NCBI RefSeq assembly: GCF_047948215.1
Contig: NC_134456.1
Location: forward strand, 82,972,515-83,036,514
Source of the DNA: Lycorma delicatula
Taxonomy: Eukaryota; Arthropoda; Insecta; Hemiptera; Fulgoridae
Direction: 5' to 3'
Length of the DNA: 64,000 nucleotides
Position numbers and translations under genes: made by a program. The notes beneath the pieces are model-generated. The model was not told the DNA's origin and did not search any database. It saw only the letters and a program-made list of their open reading frames with translations. Positions 33,594 through 47,441 of the stretch are shown here, one piece after another (the stretch's first letter is position 1; each line of letters begins with the position of its first letter).

Positions 33594-33801
33594 TCTTTCT
33601 TTTTCCTGTTTAGCCTCCGGTAATTACCGTTACAGATATTACTTCAGAGGATGAATGAGGATTATATGTAAGAGTGTAAATGAAGTGTAGTCTTGTACAG
33701 TCTTACGTCAACCATTCCTGAAATGTGTGGTTAATTGAAACCCAACCACCAAAGAACACCGGCATCCAGGATCTAGTATTCAAATCCATATAAAAATAAC
33801 T
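33594..33801 (-). mobile_element. SINE family 1, head missing
   Basis: Minus-strand copy from the tail (TTTTTCCTGTTTAGCCTCCG) through CCAACCACCAAAGAACACCG to AGTATTCAAATCC. The tRNA-like head is absent. Confidence 0.85.
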
Positions 33802-35010
33802 TAGCACCCCATTTAACATGATACAGCAAAACCTAATGCTTGCTCTCCCTATTTTTGTTGATAATTCTATCGTAGATCATTATTATTACATTAGAAATAA
33901 ATGTTTTCAATTTTATTTTACATTTTCCTTATTATTGCAATATGTGATTTTTAATTATTACATAAAAACTTATATTTTCTTGCCTTCGGTGTTATTTGGT
34001 TTTGCTTTGCATTAGTGTCCTCTGGCATAAGGTTAATTAAATGAGGTTAGCAAGTGAAGTGAGGGTTAGGTAAATTATGTTAATATCGTCTTAGGTGAGA
34101 CACTGGCAACTACATATTATAATTAGAACTAATTCTGTTAGCTTTGCTATATTTTTAAAATTATTTCTTCCTTTTCTCTCAGTAGTCCTTTTTGTAGAAT
34201 TTTTTTTTTGAGTATTGCTAGACCAATTTATCATTTTAAGGTGATTTCTAATAGCAGATCAGCTGCAAGCATTGTGATTGTGAAATTGATATATAGTTAA
34301 GTGAATGAGTTTTATTAACTTAATTTCATTGTTGAAGATTTCTTGCACTATAACAAATTATTATATATATTGCTTTTTTTCGTGTGGTATGCACTGGAAT
34401 GGGAAATTTTGATTTGTACCCTCTTAAGGAAGTAAGTTTAATAATTTTTTAAAACTGATGATTGACTTAAAATGATCAATTACAAAATTCAAACTTTAAA
34501 CATTGGTAGTGTGGAGCAAATAGCAGACAATCTGCCGATTTAGTAAATTTTGTTAAAAAGAAATTTAATTCTTGATTATGTGAAATCGTAGAGTACACTT
34601 CACAAGGTCTGTTTCAGTTCTCAACCTTATCAAAGTTGGAAGTTGCTTATTTCCACACAGTGAAATGTTTCAAATAGTGTTAGGATATAGTTTTAAATCT
34701 GGTCTGTAATAACTGGTTTTAAATAAAGCATTTAATTTTACTTAGTTAATATTTCTGACTAATGGATTTTACTTTCTTCTGTTTATGTAGTTCCTCTATA
34801 ATCCCTTATGGTTGGTTATTTATTTTTTTTATCTTCAATATTTAACATTTTTTTTAGTCTTTTTTAAAAACATTTTTTAGTCTAGAATGTTTCCAACACT
34901 ATTGTTTCCTATAGTTTGCTGTAATATGACTTTCTGTTGCACTTTTATTTTTTAGGCAAATAACTAAGGTTATTTTAGATAGGCATTCTTCCAACTGAAC
35001 CACCGATGCA
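33802..35010. other. AT-rich intronic sequence
   Basis: No recognised frame or repeat. Confidence 0.45.
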
Positions 35011-35177
35011 GTTAGATCGTGGATGCTGGTTGGGTTTCAATTAACCACACTTCTCAGGAATGGTCGACCTGGGACTGTACAAGACTACACTTCATTTTCA
35101 CTCATACACATCATCCTCATTCATCCTCTGAAGTACTACCTTACGGTGGTTCTGGAGGCTAAGCAGAAAAAAGAAAG
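35011..35177 (+). mobile_element. SINE family 1, 5'-truncated with internal deletion
   Basis: Body and tail only: GTTAGATCGTGGATGCTGG joins directly to GGTTTCAATTAACCACAC, skipping about 15 bp present in other copies, then GGTTCTGGAGGCTAAGCAG. Confidence 0.82.
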
Positions 35178-37769
35178 TAGTAAGGTTATAAATTCTGTTG
35201 CCTATGGCAAACAAATACAGATAAATAAAGATAAACTTAAAAAAGAATATTTATAGCTACTTTCATGTCCATTTCTTTATTTAATTACGACCGAATTCAT
35301 AGCTGTTCATGTTCTTTGTATATTTCGATTATAAATATGACGATGCAAACATAAAGCTTTTTACCTTTGGTAGAATGTTAACAGTGTATTCTAGTACTTA
35401 TCAGTTTTATAAAACAACTATTACATTATTTATCCAATTTAGATTTTTCTAGTTCAAATCTTACTCTTGAGGACCATTTCTATCTTATCTGAAAATAAAG
35501 TCTGATAATAAGCAGTAATTCCCAACATCCCTGACAATCCCTGGATCTTATCTCTCATTTTGTACAATATGAAATATTAAGTTTCTTTTCCTCCTTATCC
35601 AGCTGTTTATCTCTCATCCACTGACTTAATACATGAAGCAAGCTTAAAATATTTTATTGTTTATATGCTTCCAATTTATTTCCCTTGAATCCGATCATGT
35701 TTTGTTTTCATAATTGAATAAAATCTAGGGTTTGCAGAGGAGTTGCTCATAGTTAACTGATGGGCCCCATTTTAGGACTTTTAACCGTCTGAATTTACTT
35801 TGCTTCATAACACATTTTTTATTGCTACTCCCTGATATGTAGCTAAATAATATATGATTTATCAGTTGTGAAATAATAATAGAGGATAAAATCCTCAGGT
35901 CCCGATGCGAATCTTCTTGTCAATTTTATATCCAACTGGGATCTGTACCTGAACTTTTTTCACTGGGTTGCTTGATGTAATAAAGGCATCTCTTCTAGAT
36001 TAAGCATTGAAGTTTGCAGCTAGAGAGGCTAAAAGAATTTTAGCAGTATGCGATGCGTTTTCAATACAAAGAAACTGCAGGGAATGAAATTTGAGCTTCA
36101 TTTACCATTACTTCAACCTGCCAAAGGCAAAACTCCCTACAGGTTCTTGATCCAAGAACCCAAGCCAGTTTCTTAGTTATCTATATTGTGGTAGGCTCTC
36201 ATTTTCATCTGAGAAGTAGGAAAATTTGGATGATAATAGCTACATTATTTTCTTAGATGTCTAGTGCTTAGTTAGAATCTTCTCTGAATTTTTCCTGTTC
36301 CTCATACCCTTTCATTTAATTAAGGTAAAATTATTTTTATTATTAAATTTTATAGAGAAGAGATTATTATTTAATCAATACTTTTTTGAATTTTTGCAAA
36401 TTTTTTTCTTCAATTTTATGTACTGTATTTTGTGGTGCTAAGATCTCATATGTACATACACACAAACATATTAACTGAATGTTTATACTACGAGTATTAC
36501 TGACCAATATTTTTATAAATTATTATATTTTCTCTTTTTTTTTTTAATTAAATGGAAATAATTTCGTTAATTTTGTATCAAATAAAAACTGCAGTAATAA
36601 CTAATTGAAGATAATTACAATACTTGTAAGAAAGAACTTACGCACTTGTAATCTTATAATTAAAGTTAATGCTAAAAAGACTTCATGATGATGATTATAG
36701 AGAACAATTAGATGTAAATAATAATCATCTGGTAAAGGTGGTTACTAAGCCAGATTAATTTCAATCAATTACCTACAAATTTGCTTGGCTGGAGAGTATA
36801 TTACTTGAATTACATAATAGCAAAATTATAATTGTTTTATTATTAGATTTAATTACAGTTATATAAGTCTATTATTTACATGTATGTTGCAATAAAAAAA
36901 ATTATTTTTTATTTTGTTAGTGTGAATAATTAGTGTGAAACAAAAAGCTTCTTATTATAATTTATTGGTGAAAATTTTTTAAATTATTTTTAGCAATTGA
37001 TTGACTGTTTTATAAAATAATAATTTTCAGCAAATATATATATATATATAGGTAAAATAAAGCTATCTGTGAATTAAATGCTTGATTAAATGAACATTTT
37101 ATGTTAAAAAAATAATTCTTAATTTATGGTCAAATAAAGAATTATAATATTTCGGTAGGAAAAAAAAAATTTTTTTTATTTTAGATACTGATATCTTTTC
37201 ATTCAACATTATTGATAAAATTCTGTGCCTTATGTAATCTCTTTCAATAAAGAATGAAAGAAGTTAAACAACACTGCTTCATATCTCCATAAATGTAGTT
37301 GATTGATCTTTTGATGAAAGATTTATTGTATAGTAAGCCAATTCCACGGAAAAAATTCAATAAAAATATACATAAAAGTTCATAACTACAAACAATTTCA
37401 TTTGTAATAAGAAGAATTAGAAATATTTTATAAAACTAATTTCATGTAATGTTTGACTTTAATATACAGGTGTTAATGCAAAATATGGAGATAAATTTCA
37501 CAAAAAAAAAAAAAAATAAATAAATAACTACCAAAATTAAAAAGAAGAATAAACATTTGTACAAGTTCAGTTCAGTTTATTTATCACTCATTTCAAGATA
37601 AGAAAATGAAGGTTGTTGTTTACTGTAACTAATAGTTTGAAAAACTCACACTAACTAGTACATTTGAAAATTATAATTAACATTTTAATAGCAGTAGTAT
37701 CGTCTAATTTAAAATTTACATTTTAACATACATACATTTACTTTTTTTTTTAATGCAAAAATTTTACAT
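35178..37769. other. AT-rich intronic sequence
   Basis: No recognised frame. The stretch 35880-36190 is less AT-rich and may be an old repeat, but I could not place it. Short TA tract near 37027. Confidence 0.4.
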
Positions 37770-38455
37770 TTTTTATTGCGACTTTTTTAAAATCACCCAA
37801 ATCTTTTCAATCAGATTTAATCCCGGAGAATAATGAGGCGATCTTAAAACACTGTGACCTTTCTTGGCTAATACTAAATTGATTTTAAATATTGTAACAC
37901 GCAGCTTATGCAGGTTTTAAAATTTCTGGTTTCAAAATTTTACTTGTACATGACACATTATTTTGTATAAGTCAGTCAATCGTGTGTACTTTTTGTGTGT
38001 TTGAATTCAGAGCGCAGTTCAGATGCGCTTTATGGCACGAAGCATTTTCTATGATGATGACCAAGTTAGAGGGAAGATTAAGAATTAATTGTTGTTTACC
38101 TACTGCTTGTAATTAACAGAATTCATATCATATTGATAATCCCTTGTTTCAATACCAAATTTAAATATAAGAAGCGCATTCTTGACAAAACCATTTTTGG
38201 AATCTGCATGAACAATGCAAGCATGCTTGCCTTTAGATATCAGAGCAGCAATGTTGAGTTCAGAGCCGTCACACCATGATATTGGTTTGGTATCAATATC
38301 CTTTACTGGAATATGAAGAGGATTCATCTGTGTATATGGGTCTGTTTTGGTTACGGTTCTCTTTAATAGCTCTTACATAAGTAGACTTTGTTCCCGATTT
38401 TCCAATTCTAATAAAACTTTTCTATTATCTAGTAGTTTTAATGTAAGAAATCCAT
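37770..38455 (-). pseudogene. IS630/Tc1-mariner-type transposase, C-terminal half, degenerate
   Basis: Same family as 12257-13010. On the minus strand it reads KSTYVRAIKENRNQNRPIYT then DES, followed by an open frame 38327-38100 with IVHADSKNGFVKNALLIFKF and YQYDMNSVNY. Further on it reads SVLRSPHYSPGLNLIEKIW, which corresponds to the terminal PHHPELNPIE-x-IW box. In that box the usual acidic residue before LN is Gly. The piece between 37890 and 38090, which should hold the second catalytic Asp, was not recognisable. It is antisense in the first COBL intron. Confidence 0.7.
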
Positions 38456-41243
38456 ATAAACCTGAGTAATTTAATCTGATTTTACATAACATGAAAACTT
38501 TGTAGTTGTGGCCAAGATTAAAATCATTTGATTCAGAGATTGTAGTTTTGGAAGCTAATGTTCATCCTTAAAAGCCAAATTAATTATAAATCAGAAGCTG
38601 ATTTAATTATACAAATGATAGTTAATATGTTATAAATCATCATCATCTGATGTTCTGCCTGGAGGCAGGTCTCTTACACCATCCATTTCCGTCCCAAGCC
38701 TTCTCCTTTGTTCTCTTGCAGTTTCTAATTTTTACCTTCATCTGTCTTTTTACTAACTTCCATTTTCCTTACACTTAAATAAATTTTTTAGTCTGTAACA
38801 GTTATAGTGTTGGAAAAAATAGTTGATGTTGATTTTTTCTTTAATTTTTTTTTATTTTTTGCTTTCACTTACATATTCTTGAGATCATAATCAGTTATAA
38901 ATATGCATCTTTTTTTTTTTTTATTTTTAATTGTACTCAGTACATTTATGCTACTGTTTGATAATATACAAAAACATAGTGGCTTACTCTAACGGTTTTA
39001 GAACATGTAAAAAATGTATAAATAAAAAAAAGATTTGTCTGTTATTGGTTATTTTAAGAATATTGCCAGACATTGGTTACTTAATTGAGAAAAGGTTTCT
39101 TTTTGTGAATCATTCAGTTACTAATGTGAAATTACACTTTTTTGTAAGAAGATGCAATTTGACATTACATTTCATATTAAAAAAAAAAAAATTTCTTACG
39201 TGCTGTATATTTCTATAATACATATAAGTTGTAACATTTTCTTTATATGCATTAATAGAGTACAACCTGTATAATAATTTTATTCCTATTCTTTACACAA
39301 AAGAAATGCCGAATCATAGATTGTAAATAGTCTTCCTTACTACTGTGATCTGTATAAAATGAAAAGTCAGATTCTTTAAAACGTACATTTTTTAACCTGA
39401 GGCTGGTTCACCTTTATCCACCGTTCTTTAAATGATTCACATTATGTTGGTAATCTTCATTATGTCATTTTGGTAATGGAAAATAATTTTTGAGCAATTT
39501 TATGATAGTTATGTAGTTTATGTCTGGTCTTTGTAAAGTGTGTTCCAGCAATTTTATGTTGCTTTAAATGCTTTTAAATTTTAAACTCTCATGACTCAGT
39601 CGCAATAGAGATGAATAGTGTATTAAGGTTATACTTTTCATTCATATTTAATTCATTTTCATTACAGATGTTCATAATTTTAACTTATTTGCTTTTATTT
39701 TATTTACTAATGCTGATTAACTGTTTTCAGTGCAGGCACAATGCATTACACTGGCATAAAGGTACTTGAATCTATCTGATTCATTGCCGTTTATTTATTT
39801 TTGTTTATATATTATTGAAAGTTATTAGCTAAAAAATATATTACACTTTTTTGAAGCAGTACATCATATTACTTGTGTTTCTCAGGCGATAATAACCTGT
39901 TGGGTTGTTTGTCTTAAAAAAAATGTTTCATCTAGAGGTGTAGATGTATGTCCCTTATTTGGTGTTGAAACTAAGGATGGTCACATTTGACACAACTCTC
40001 TGGAGGATAGATTATCTCTGTGTATGATCCTAAGAACAGTACTGTTTTTTTAATATTATATGCTTTATTGTTATGACTGTTTTTTATAAAACATTTTTTT
40101 GGTTTCTAGATTGTTTCATTATCATGTGCACTTTTTATGACTAAGATGTAATATAATCTTCCCCAATATTTAGATTAATTTTATTTATTTAATTACTATT
40201 TATCGCAATAAAAAAAATATAATGAATAGGTAAATAAAAAAACATGCAAATTTCAAACCATCAATTATTTCTAATTTCTTTATCCATCATTTTCTATTCC
40301 TGTGTATTCTGTTAAAAAAAAAAGTTGTAGAGGTGATTTACCTGTAATTTAGTTGTAATTTGTATTGGATAATCACTTATCCTGTTATATTTGCATTGAT
40401 CTGGAAACTATTTTGTATTCAGTATGGCAGGAAATAAGACTTAAAAAAAAAAAAAATGTATTTATAAATAACCTACAAATATAACTGTCCCCTTCAGTTT
40501 CCTTGAAAAGCTGACACTGCCAGACTTTTACAGGTTTTCATTGCATGATCCAAAATCAAGGATTTTTGAAGTGAAAGCACATTTACACGATCATGCAAAA
40601 CACTTGACTGATTGATATTTCATATTTCATTTCCCACACTCATTTGCACGAAATAATAATATAATTATTTTCTATATGATTATGAATATTTTATTGAAAC
40701 TATATAATTTTCCTTTAATAAATCTAAACGTTTAGTATGAATGCAAGTGTAATTAATAATTATTTTTGTATATTTTTTAAATTAAAAGTTTAAATTTATT
40801 ATTCGGTCTAATTTTAGTTAACTACTCTTGATGATACCACAAGTGTATTAGTTATTACACAAGTGAATTATTCAAGAAGATTTAAGAAGATCTTAACTTC
40901 TTGGTTGTTTGTGTAATAGAAAAGAAATATTTTATTTTATTACTCTTTAGGTAATACAACCATTTTATAATATTGTAATATCATTACTCAAAAATAATAA
41001 AATGAAAGTTTTGCTCCAAATTCGAAGCTTTCTCAAGTATAACTGAAAACATAACCTATTTTTTAATCATATGTTAAAACGATATTGGACCAGTCTTTAT
41101 TATTCAGCCAACCTGGAAATTGATAAATAATAGTAAATCATATACATATACCTAAATAGCAATTCTTTTACATATTAAAATCTAATCCTATATATTAATT
41201 GTTTACCATTCCATTTAAATGAGATAAAATATATTAAACTATA
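38456..41243. other. AT-rich intronic sequence
   Basis: No coding signal of known type. A stretch at 38638-38760 containing GTTCTGCCTGGAGGCAGG looks like an old repeat tail but has no second copy in this window. Confidence 0.4.
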
Positions 41244-41588
41244 CTAGCATATACACCACTTAAACCATTTATATTCTTTCTGTTGTTGATAGTGGTTAAA
41301 ATCATTGAGGTTTTTAAATATAACTTTGAATTCATGTTTTAAAGCATTAAGTTTTTCAAACAAATTTTGGGTGTGTGGAATGGTGGTTATATAGGGATGA
41401 TATTTGTTTTCATCATACACAGTAACTCCTATGATGTTGTTACCTTTAAAATTGCATATTTCATAAACGCTATCACAGTAAATATTGTTAATTAATTCTG
41501 TTGGGTAATTATTTTTTAATAAAAAATTTTTTGTTTCATGAATTATTTTCCTTCTATCAATTTGGTTAGTAAAGAACTCCCTTTGCAA
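41244..41588 (-). pseudogene. Penelope-like element reverse transcriptase fragment
   Basis: The 114-codon frame contains RRKIIHETKNFLLKNNYPTE and LINNIY, then YITTIPHTQNLFEKLNALKH and EFKVIFKNLND. The order of a helix ending in a NGYP-like turn and LINxI, followed by a PYIPGLSEKL-like stretch with a K-V-x-F-K, is that of the region just after the RT in Penelope-like elements. The similarity is recalled and loose, so the family call is tentative. No GIY-YIG nuclease motif was seen next to it. Confidence 0.45.
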
Positions 41589-41639
41589 AATTTTTTATTA
41601 CAGTTAAATATTAGTTGAAATATCAACTTGCAGAAGTCT

Positions 41640-41800
41640 TTTTAATTTGATCCAGTGAAGGCTATAGGAAACTACTTCACTTTGAATTTTCCCTAGTAAG
41701 CCTAGCATGGGATGTTTGCTGTTCTTAAGAATGGCTATGGCATTTTTAGGGTTAATTTGTGACTGATGTCAAGTCACCTACAACTGTAAACAGACATCAC
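41640..41800. repeat. Diverged repeat shared with 53250-53400
   Basis: TTTTCCCTAGTAAGCCTAGC and TTCTTAAGAATGGCTATGGC have clear counterparts at 53.3 kb (TTTTCCTAATAAGCCTGAAT, TTTTTAAGAATGGCTATACT). It lies next to the Penelope-like fragment, so it could be an end of that element. Confidence 0.45.
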
Positions 41801-41831
41801 CAGAAAGATGTATTTACTCTAATGTGTCCCA

Positions 41832-42117
41832 TATAAACCTACTGGGTTGGTCTAGTGGTGAACTTATCATTGCAAATCAGATGATTTCAAACTCAGAAGT
41901 TCTAAGGTTCAAATCCTAGTAAAGGCAGTTACTTTTATATGGATTTGAATACTAGATTATGGATACCGGTGTTCTTTGGTGGTTGAGGTTTCAATTAACC
42001 ACACACCTCGAGCACAATCGACCTGAGACTACTAGACTACCACTTCATTTACTTTCATACATATCATCCTCTGAAGTAATACCTTATGGTGGTTTCAGAG
42101 GCTAAACAGAAAAAGAG
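41832..42117 (+). mobile_element. SINE family 1, full-length, 9-bp target duplication
   Basis: Complete copy with A box TGGTCTAGTGG and B box GGTTCAAATCC. TGTGTCCCA flanks it at 41823-41831 and 42118-42126. Confidence 0.88.
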
Positions 42118-42126
42118 TGTGTCCCA

Positions 42127-44468
42127 CCTTGACTGATAAGTAATTTTGTTTTTTTTTATGGTGGAAATACAATAATTTTTATACATCTGCACCTGGTTGT
42201 TTGTTTAGTTGTTTTGTAGAAACGTATGAATCCTCTCAGGGAAAAGGAATTAGTTATATTAAAATTTTGCTGTGATTCTTTTGTTAAATTAATTAGATCA
42301 GATGTGTAGATTTAAAAGAAAAATATTATTTTTACTCAAATGACATAAGGCATTATTAATTCATGAAATTTCATTATAATATAAATTTTGGTTTTGTTAA
42401 TACTGTTAAAAATGCTATGTTCTATTTTAATTACTTTTGAAAATTTAGTTTTATTTGTTTTTTTAGCTAAAAATACATAATATTTCTAGCACAGGAAGAA
42501 AGATAATAGTGTAGACAGTAAAGCTTCAGTTCTTAAAAAAAATCTGATTTTTTGAGTTCCTTAGGTGTCAAAATGTCAAGATTCTATGAAAACTGCATGT
42601 GGCCAAATTGGACAGATTACAATATTTTCTCTTCTGTAGCTATAACTCCGCTGTAGCGTTAGACGAGAAAGTAAAATTAAACTTGTAGTAGTTTGTCATT
42701 GGTAGGTCTGTTTTATAATTTACGTTTATAATGAAATGCAATACAATTTCTAATGGTTAACTTATAGTAAATAAATTTGTTTTAATACATATAATTACTG
42801 CTTCAGATTGCAAATAACCATTCATAAGTGTAATATAACTTTTCATTAAACATTTTATAGTCTTTTCTCTTCTGCAATACTGTAAAACTTTAAAGCAGTT
42901 CTGAGCCACATTATTTACTCCATTGTTTACGTAAATGTATAATTTTGTATGGTGTGTGTGTGTGTATTTATACTACTTATTTTTTGTATATTTCTTTTAT
43001 TTCAAATTAATTTTTCAAGATAAAATTAACTGAAAAAATTATCAAATATCAATCTATAAGATATATTGAGAATTTATTAGTATTGGGTATTAAATATTAA
43101 AAACTATTGTGTATTAACCAAAACAAGATGTATTACCATGTATTACCAAAACAACATATTACAATCTAGTTCATGTGTGCTACATAGAATTTCTTATTAA
43201 TAAAAGATTTGAAAAATCTCTCTTCTGCTTCATTAGGTATTGTTGAAATATAATCCATGTGTTTTGTGTCTGAACATGAACCTTTAATTTTTTTATTTTT
43301 TTTTACTTAAGTTTTATGTTTATTTTTAGTTTGGTTTAACTGTATATAATTAAGATCTACATAATATTTGGTATGATTTTATTAAATACTATTTCTAAAT
43401 TATTTAAATATCTGTGATTTGTGAATATAGGCTTTTAATCAAAACTATCACCAGAATAACAAGTTCAGTACTAAATAAATGAAAATACTGCATAAGAAAA
43501 AAAAATGTTAGTGTAATCAATAAATAATATATTGTATAAAATTAATGTCGAATTGCGTAACATTAGATGAAGTTTATTAAGTTGTATCGTTAATATTCTT
43601 CCTCTCTTCGTCATGGAAACTGTCCACTCATTTCAAACATCCTTCTGAGATTCTTTTCATAAATTTTGTAAAGTTGACATTGGATTTCAACTGCTTTTCA
43701 ATTTCTGGCTACCAGAATCTATTATTGAGCATACTACACAGTGATGGGATTCTCAGTTTAAAAACTTTTTAAATGGTCATTATTAAATCTAATACATGCC
43801 CTTTCTGGTACTGTTAAAAGTATATGAGTCCTGCTGCATTTCTACATAAGTAACATCATTATCCTTGCTCCTTGATTGATATGTTTAAAACAAAAGTTAA
43901 TTTCTTGATAGCCCTTGTATTTAACATTATTGACCCTTTTTGTTATAGAATACCTATGAGAGGTTTAAAGTATAGGTAAAAGAGCAAATAATTTAGAAGT
44001 CCTTCTCCAGTTATTTTATTGTGCACCTGAAACTATTCTAGAAAGTGTTTTGCTTGACAAGATATTGGTGTTAATACAAAGACTGACTACAAATCTTTCT
44101 TACAGCTGTGGCTGGTTGTATCAGATAAATTGGTGAACTATCAGAATCTTGTATCAAGATTCTGTATACCTAATAGTATAGTATACCTAATTAGTATATC
44201 TAATAGTAGCATTATTAGATTGTTATAATATGGGAAGTTAAAATCTTTAAATGTAGAATTGTGGTTATGTTAAATAATAAGTAGTTTTATGGCAGAAAAT
44301 AAAAAGATAAAATTTTCAGCAGATTTGATTTGATTTGATTACATTCTTCTGACCAGCTGCGGTCTCTGAAGTCATTAAATAAGTTATTTTTTGAAAGAAC
44401 ACTTCTAAATGGAAAAAATATAAATATGAATGAACTTGGGCTTGTATCTGAAATATTTAAGTTTAATT
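42127..44468. other. AT-rich intronic sequence
   Basis: No recognised frame, repeat end or RNA. Confidence 0.45.
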
Positions 44469-44470
44469 TA

Positions 44471-45257
44471 CAAGTTCTGTTCAGAAAATAACTGAATGAT
44501 TTTAATTATGTGTCAACGGGAGATTTTTAGTGATTTGCGGTTGACAGCATTGTGTTCCACATAACCTCCTCGACCAGGAAGGCCTTCGACTTCAACTGAT
44601 GTCACCCACGTTCAGAAAATCAATGATCTGGTACGTGCAAATCCGCCGATTGACTGTCAGAGAACTTCCAGAAGAATTTAGCATCTTGATTGGATCATAC
44701 CATGACATTTTGACTAAAAAATTTAACACGCATCGAGTTGCAGCAAAGTTTGTTTGTTTGATGATCAGTTAGCAGAAAGAACATCTAGTGGACGTTTGTC
44801 AGTAACTCTTGAACAAGCTGATGATGAAACATTCATCCAGAGTTCACCAGAGTTGTGGCGAAACAACTCATGGTTCCTTCATCAGACGATGCAACCCTCA
44901 CACTCAACTTTGTCAATTCGTCAGATTTATGGCAAAAATCAGATGGCTATCCTCTCTCAGCCTTCCTATTCCCCAGACCTGGCTCCTTGTGATATTTTCT
45001 CATTTCCTATATTAAAATCAATGATGAAAGGACGCAGTTTTGAGACAATTGATGACATTAAAGCAAATTCATCACGGATCTTAAAGGCCATTTCAAATGA
45101 AGCTATCCAGGACTGCTTCGTGAAGTGAAAACACTACTGGGAAAAGTATGTGAATAGGGGAGGGTAGTACTTTGAAGGGGACAAGGACCAATAATCTGTA
45201 AAAATAATAATAAAGATAAAAAAAAATCAAGTTTAGTTATTTTCTGAACAGACCTCG
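44471..45257 (+). mobile_element. mariner element, internally deleted, with TIRs
   Basis: Left end CAAGTTCTGTTCAGAAAATA and right end, reverse-complemented, CGAGGTCTGTTCAGAAAATA form good inverted termini. Each is flanked by TA (44469-44470, 45258-45259). At 787 bp it is shorter than the ~1.3 kb expected. The transposase inside is partial. Confidence 0.88.
44560..45170 (+). pseudogene. mariner transposase, internally deleted
   Basis: The N-terminal piece STDVTHVQKINDLVRANPPI is a helix-turn-helix region. The central catalytic part is largely missing. The open frame 44754-45128 holds QPSYSPDLAPCDIFSFPILK, the SPDLAP-x-D-x-x-F box with the third catalytic Asp, then GRSFETIDDIKANS and the C-terminal YFEGDKDQ after the stop. 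The first catalytic Asp region is gone. It shares the TIR-bounded element at 44471-45257. Confidence 0.75.
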
Positions 45258-45259
45258 TA

Positions 45260-47138
45260 TGTATCCTTTTTTACATCTAATCTTGTGTATTTCATCCATT
45301 ATCTTTTTTTCAATTTAATTTTACTTTAGACCTACAGCTAAAGAAATCTTTACATTTTCTATATACAGTAATCACTCGATATAACATTTATTTAAACTTA
45401 GCCTTATTAATAAAAGTATTCTAAAGTAATTTTTTTTAACATTGATGAGAAATTACCTAAAAATAATTCAGAAAGAGGTCTGATCATTTGTTGTGGAGAA
45501 AGGGAACAAGTTACTCTTACTTTATTGGGAATACAGTTTCCTCCTGTTAACCATGCACTGTACATTACAGGTTATAAACTGCTGTTGCCCAATGATTAGA
45601 GAGTAGCAACAGGCATTAAATTATTCATGATTGCTTTATGATTCTTGAACTTGTTATTTTGAACTTACGTTTAAAAATTACATTTAATATTGTAAGTTTA
45701 TTGTTACTTTGAATTTATTAAAAATTAATAATTAAATTTTTTTGTGAAGTGGATAATTTCTATACTATATCTTAATATTTTATTTTATGTGTATTTTAAG
45801 TTAATTTTAATTATGCATACAGTATATACATATTTACTCTTTCATTGAGTAACTTGGAAAAAGAAAGTGCACGTGCACGCTTGTATATTTTAATGCCGAT
45901 TAATTCATGTAATAAGCTTGAAGCTTAAGAATTGGACGAAATTTTTTTTGTATATGGAAAAAAGTGTCAATCCTGATCATCTCTCAAACCCAGAATCCCC
46001 AATATAGCACTCTGGGCCCCAGGGTGATGCCAGACCCCTGATAAAAATATCCTGTGTATGTTGTTTTTTCTGTCTCATATAAACAATAATACTGTAATAA
46101 ATTACAGTGCATAGATGTATATTTTCAGATTTTGTATGATTCTGAAAAATAAAAAAATCTTCTAAAACAACTAATACACCAAGTATTACAGAAAAGTATA
46201 CTCTTACGGCCAGGTTATAGCATAATCTCTGCAATTGTTATGTATAATTGATTACCAGTTAATCATTATCTTGTGTAGATCGTAATAGTACATTGATCAC
46301 TATGGTGCGAAAGATTTAATTGTATTTTTATTTATAAATATCATTTAATAGTAATGGCTTGTTTTAAATTAGTGTTCATTTTTCCATACTCTGCTTATCA
46401 AGATGAACATTTTTTTTTAATTTTGAAAAATAATGACTCCTAAATCATTATTCCTAATAATAATTAAAAACCCAGCTAATACTGGAAATCTGTTGATACA
46501 AAAGTGTCCAGATTTAATAAGTGCATTGTGCAAATATTATTATTTATTAAGGCAAATAATAGGATGTATGTTAAGATTAAAAAATATTAAAATAAGGGGT
46601 AGTATATTTCTTAGTTTTTTAGTAATGAAGTTGAGATTGCATAGATAGTAGAAAAGTGATTGAGAGTAAAATCAATTTTACTTTCAGTTTTTTGATGAGA
46701 CATTCTCAATTTTTTTATCCTCATTATTACTCTGTTAGTTGGTATATTATGATTTGTGGTTAAGTTAATAGATTTTAAACTCATTTAAAGAGATGGAAAT
46801 ATAAGTTCAAGTTCCCAGTCTACCTAATTTTTATGTTTTTGTGGTGTTTGCTAGTTTGACTCTTGTTGCTGCTCAAATTTTCCTAGATTTGTTTATAAAT
46901 TCAACAATATTAAAAACATAAAATAGATCTGATAGTAAAGTACTTTTAATTTTAATTACATAGTTTGAATATTATCATGAAAATAGATACCAAAGTAAGA
47001 GAAACAAAAAAAGATGTTCAAATTTGTCAGGCCCCTTTTGGGTCCACAGACCCCTGAGTTCCGGTACTATGATTGTGGGCATATTCCCTATATAGAAGAG
47101 ACCTTATTAGAATCTGGATGAAAGACTGAATTACTGGT
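45260..47138. other. AT-rich intronic sequence, possible hAT MITE trace
   Basis: No coding signal. GGGTCCACAGACCCCTGAG at about 47040 resembles an inner hAT MITE terminus but is too short to delimit. Confidence 0.4.
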
Positions 47139-47150
47139 ACTACTGTAGAA

Positions 47151-47429
47151 ATCCACCAGGTTGGTCTAGTGGTGAACTTGTCATCGCAAATCAGCTGATT
47201 TCAAAGTCGAGAGTTCTAAAGTTTAAATCCTTGTAAAGACAGTTACTTTTATACAGACTTGAATATGAGATCTGTGTTATCACGGATAACTGTGTTCTTT
47301 GGTGGTTGGGATCTCAATTAACCACACATCTCAGGAACGATTGACCTCAGACTACCACTTCATTTACATTCATACATAATCTGTAGTAATACCTTATGGT
47401 GGTTCCGGAGGCTAAACAGAAAAAGAAGA
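47151..47429 (+). mobile_element. SINE family 1, full-length, imperfect 12-bp target duplication
   Basis: Head, body and tail all present (GGTTGGTCTAGTGGTGAAC to GGAGGCTAAACAGAAAAAG). Flanks ACTACTGTAGAA (47139-47150) and ACTGCTATAGAA (47430-47441) differ at two positions. The usual B box is mutated to AGTTTAAATCC. Confidence 0.85.
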
Positions 47430-47441
47430 ACTGCTATAGAA

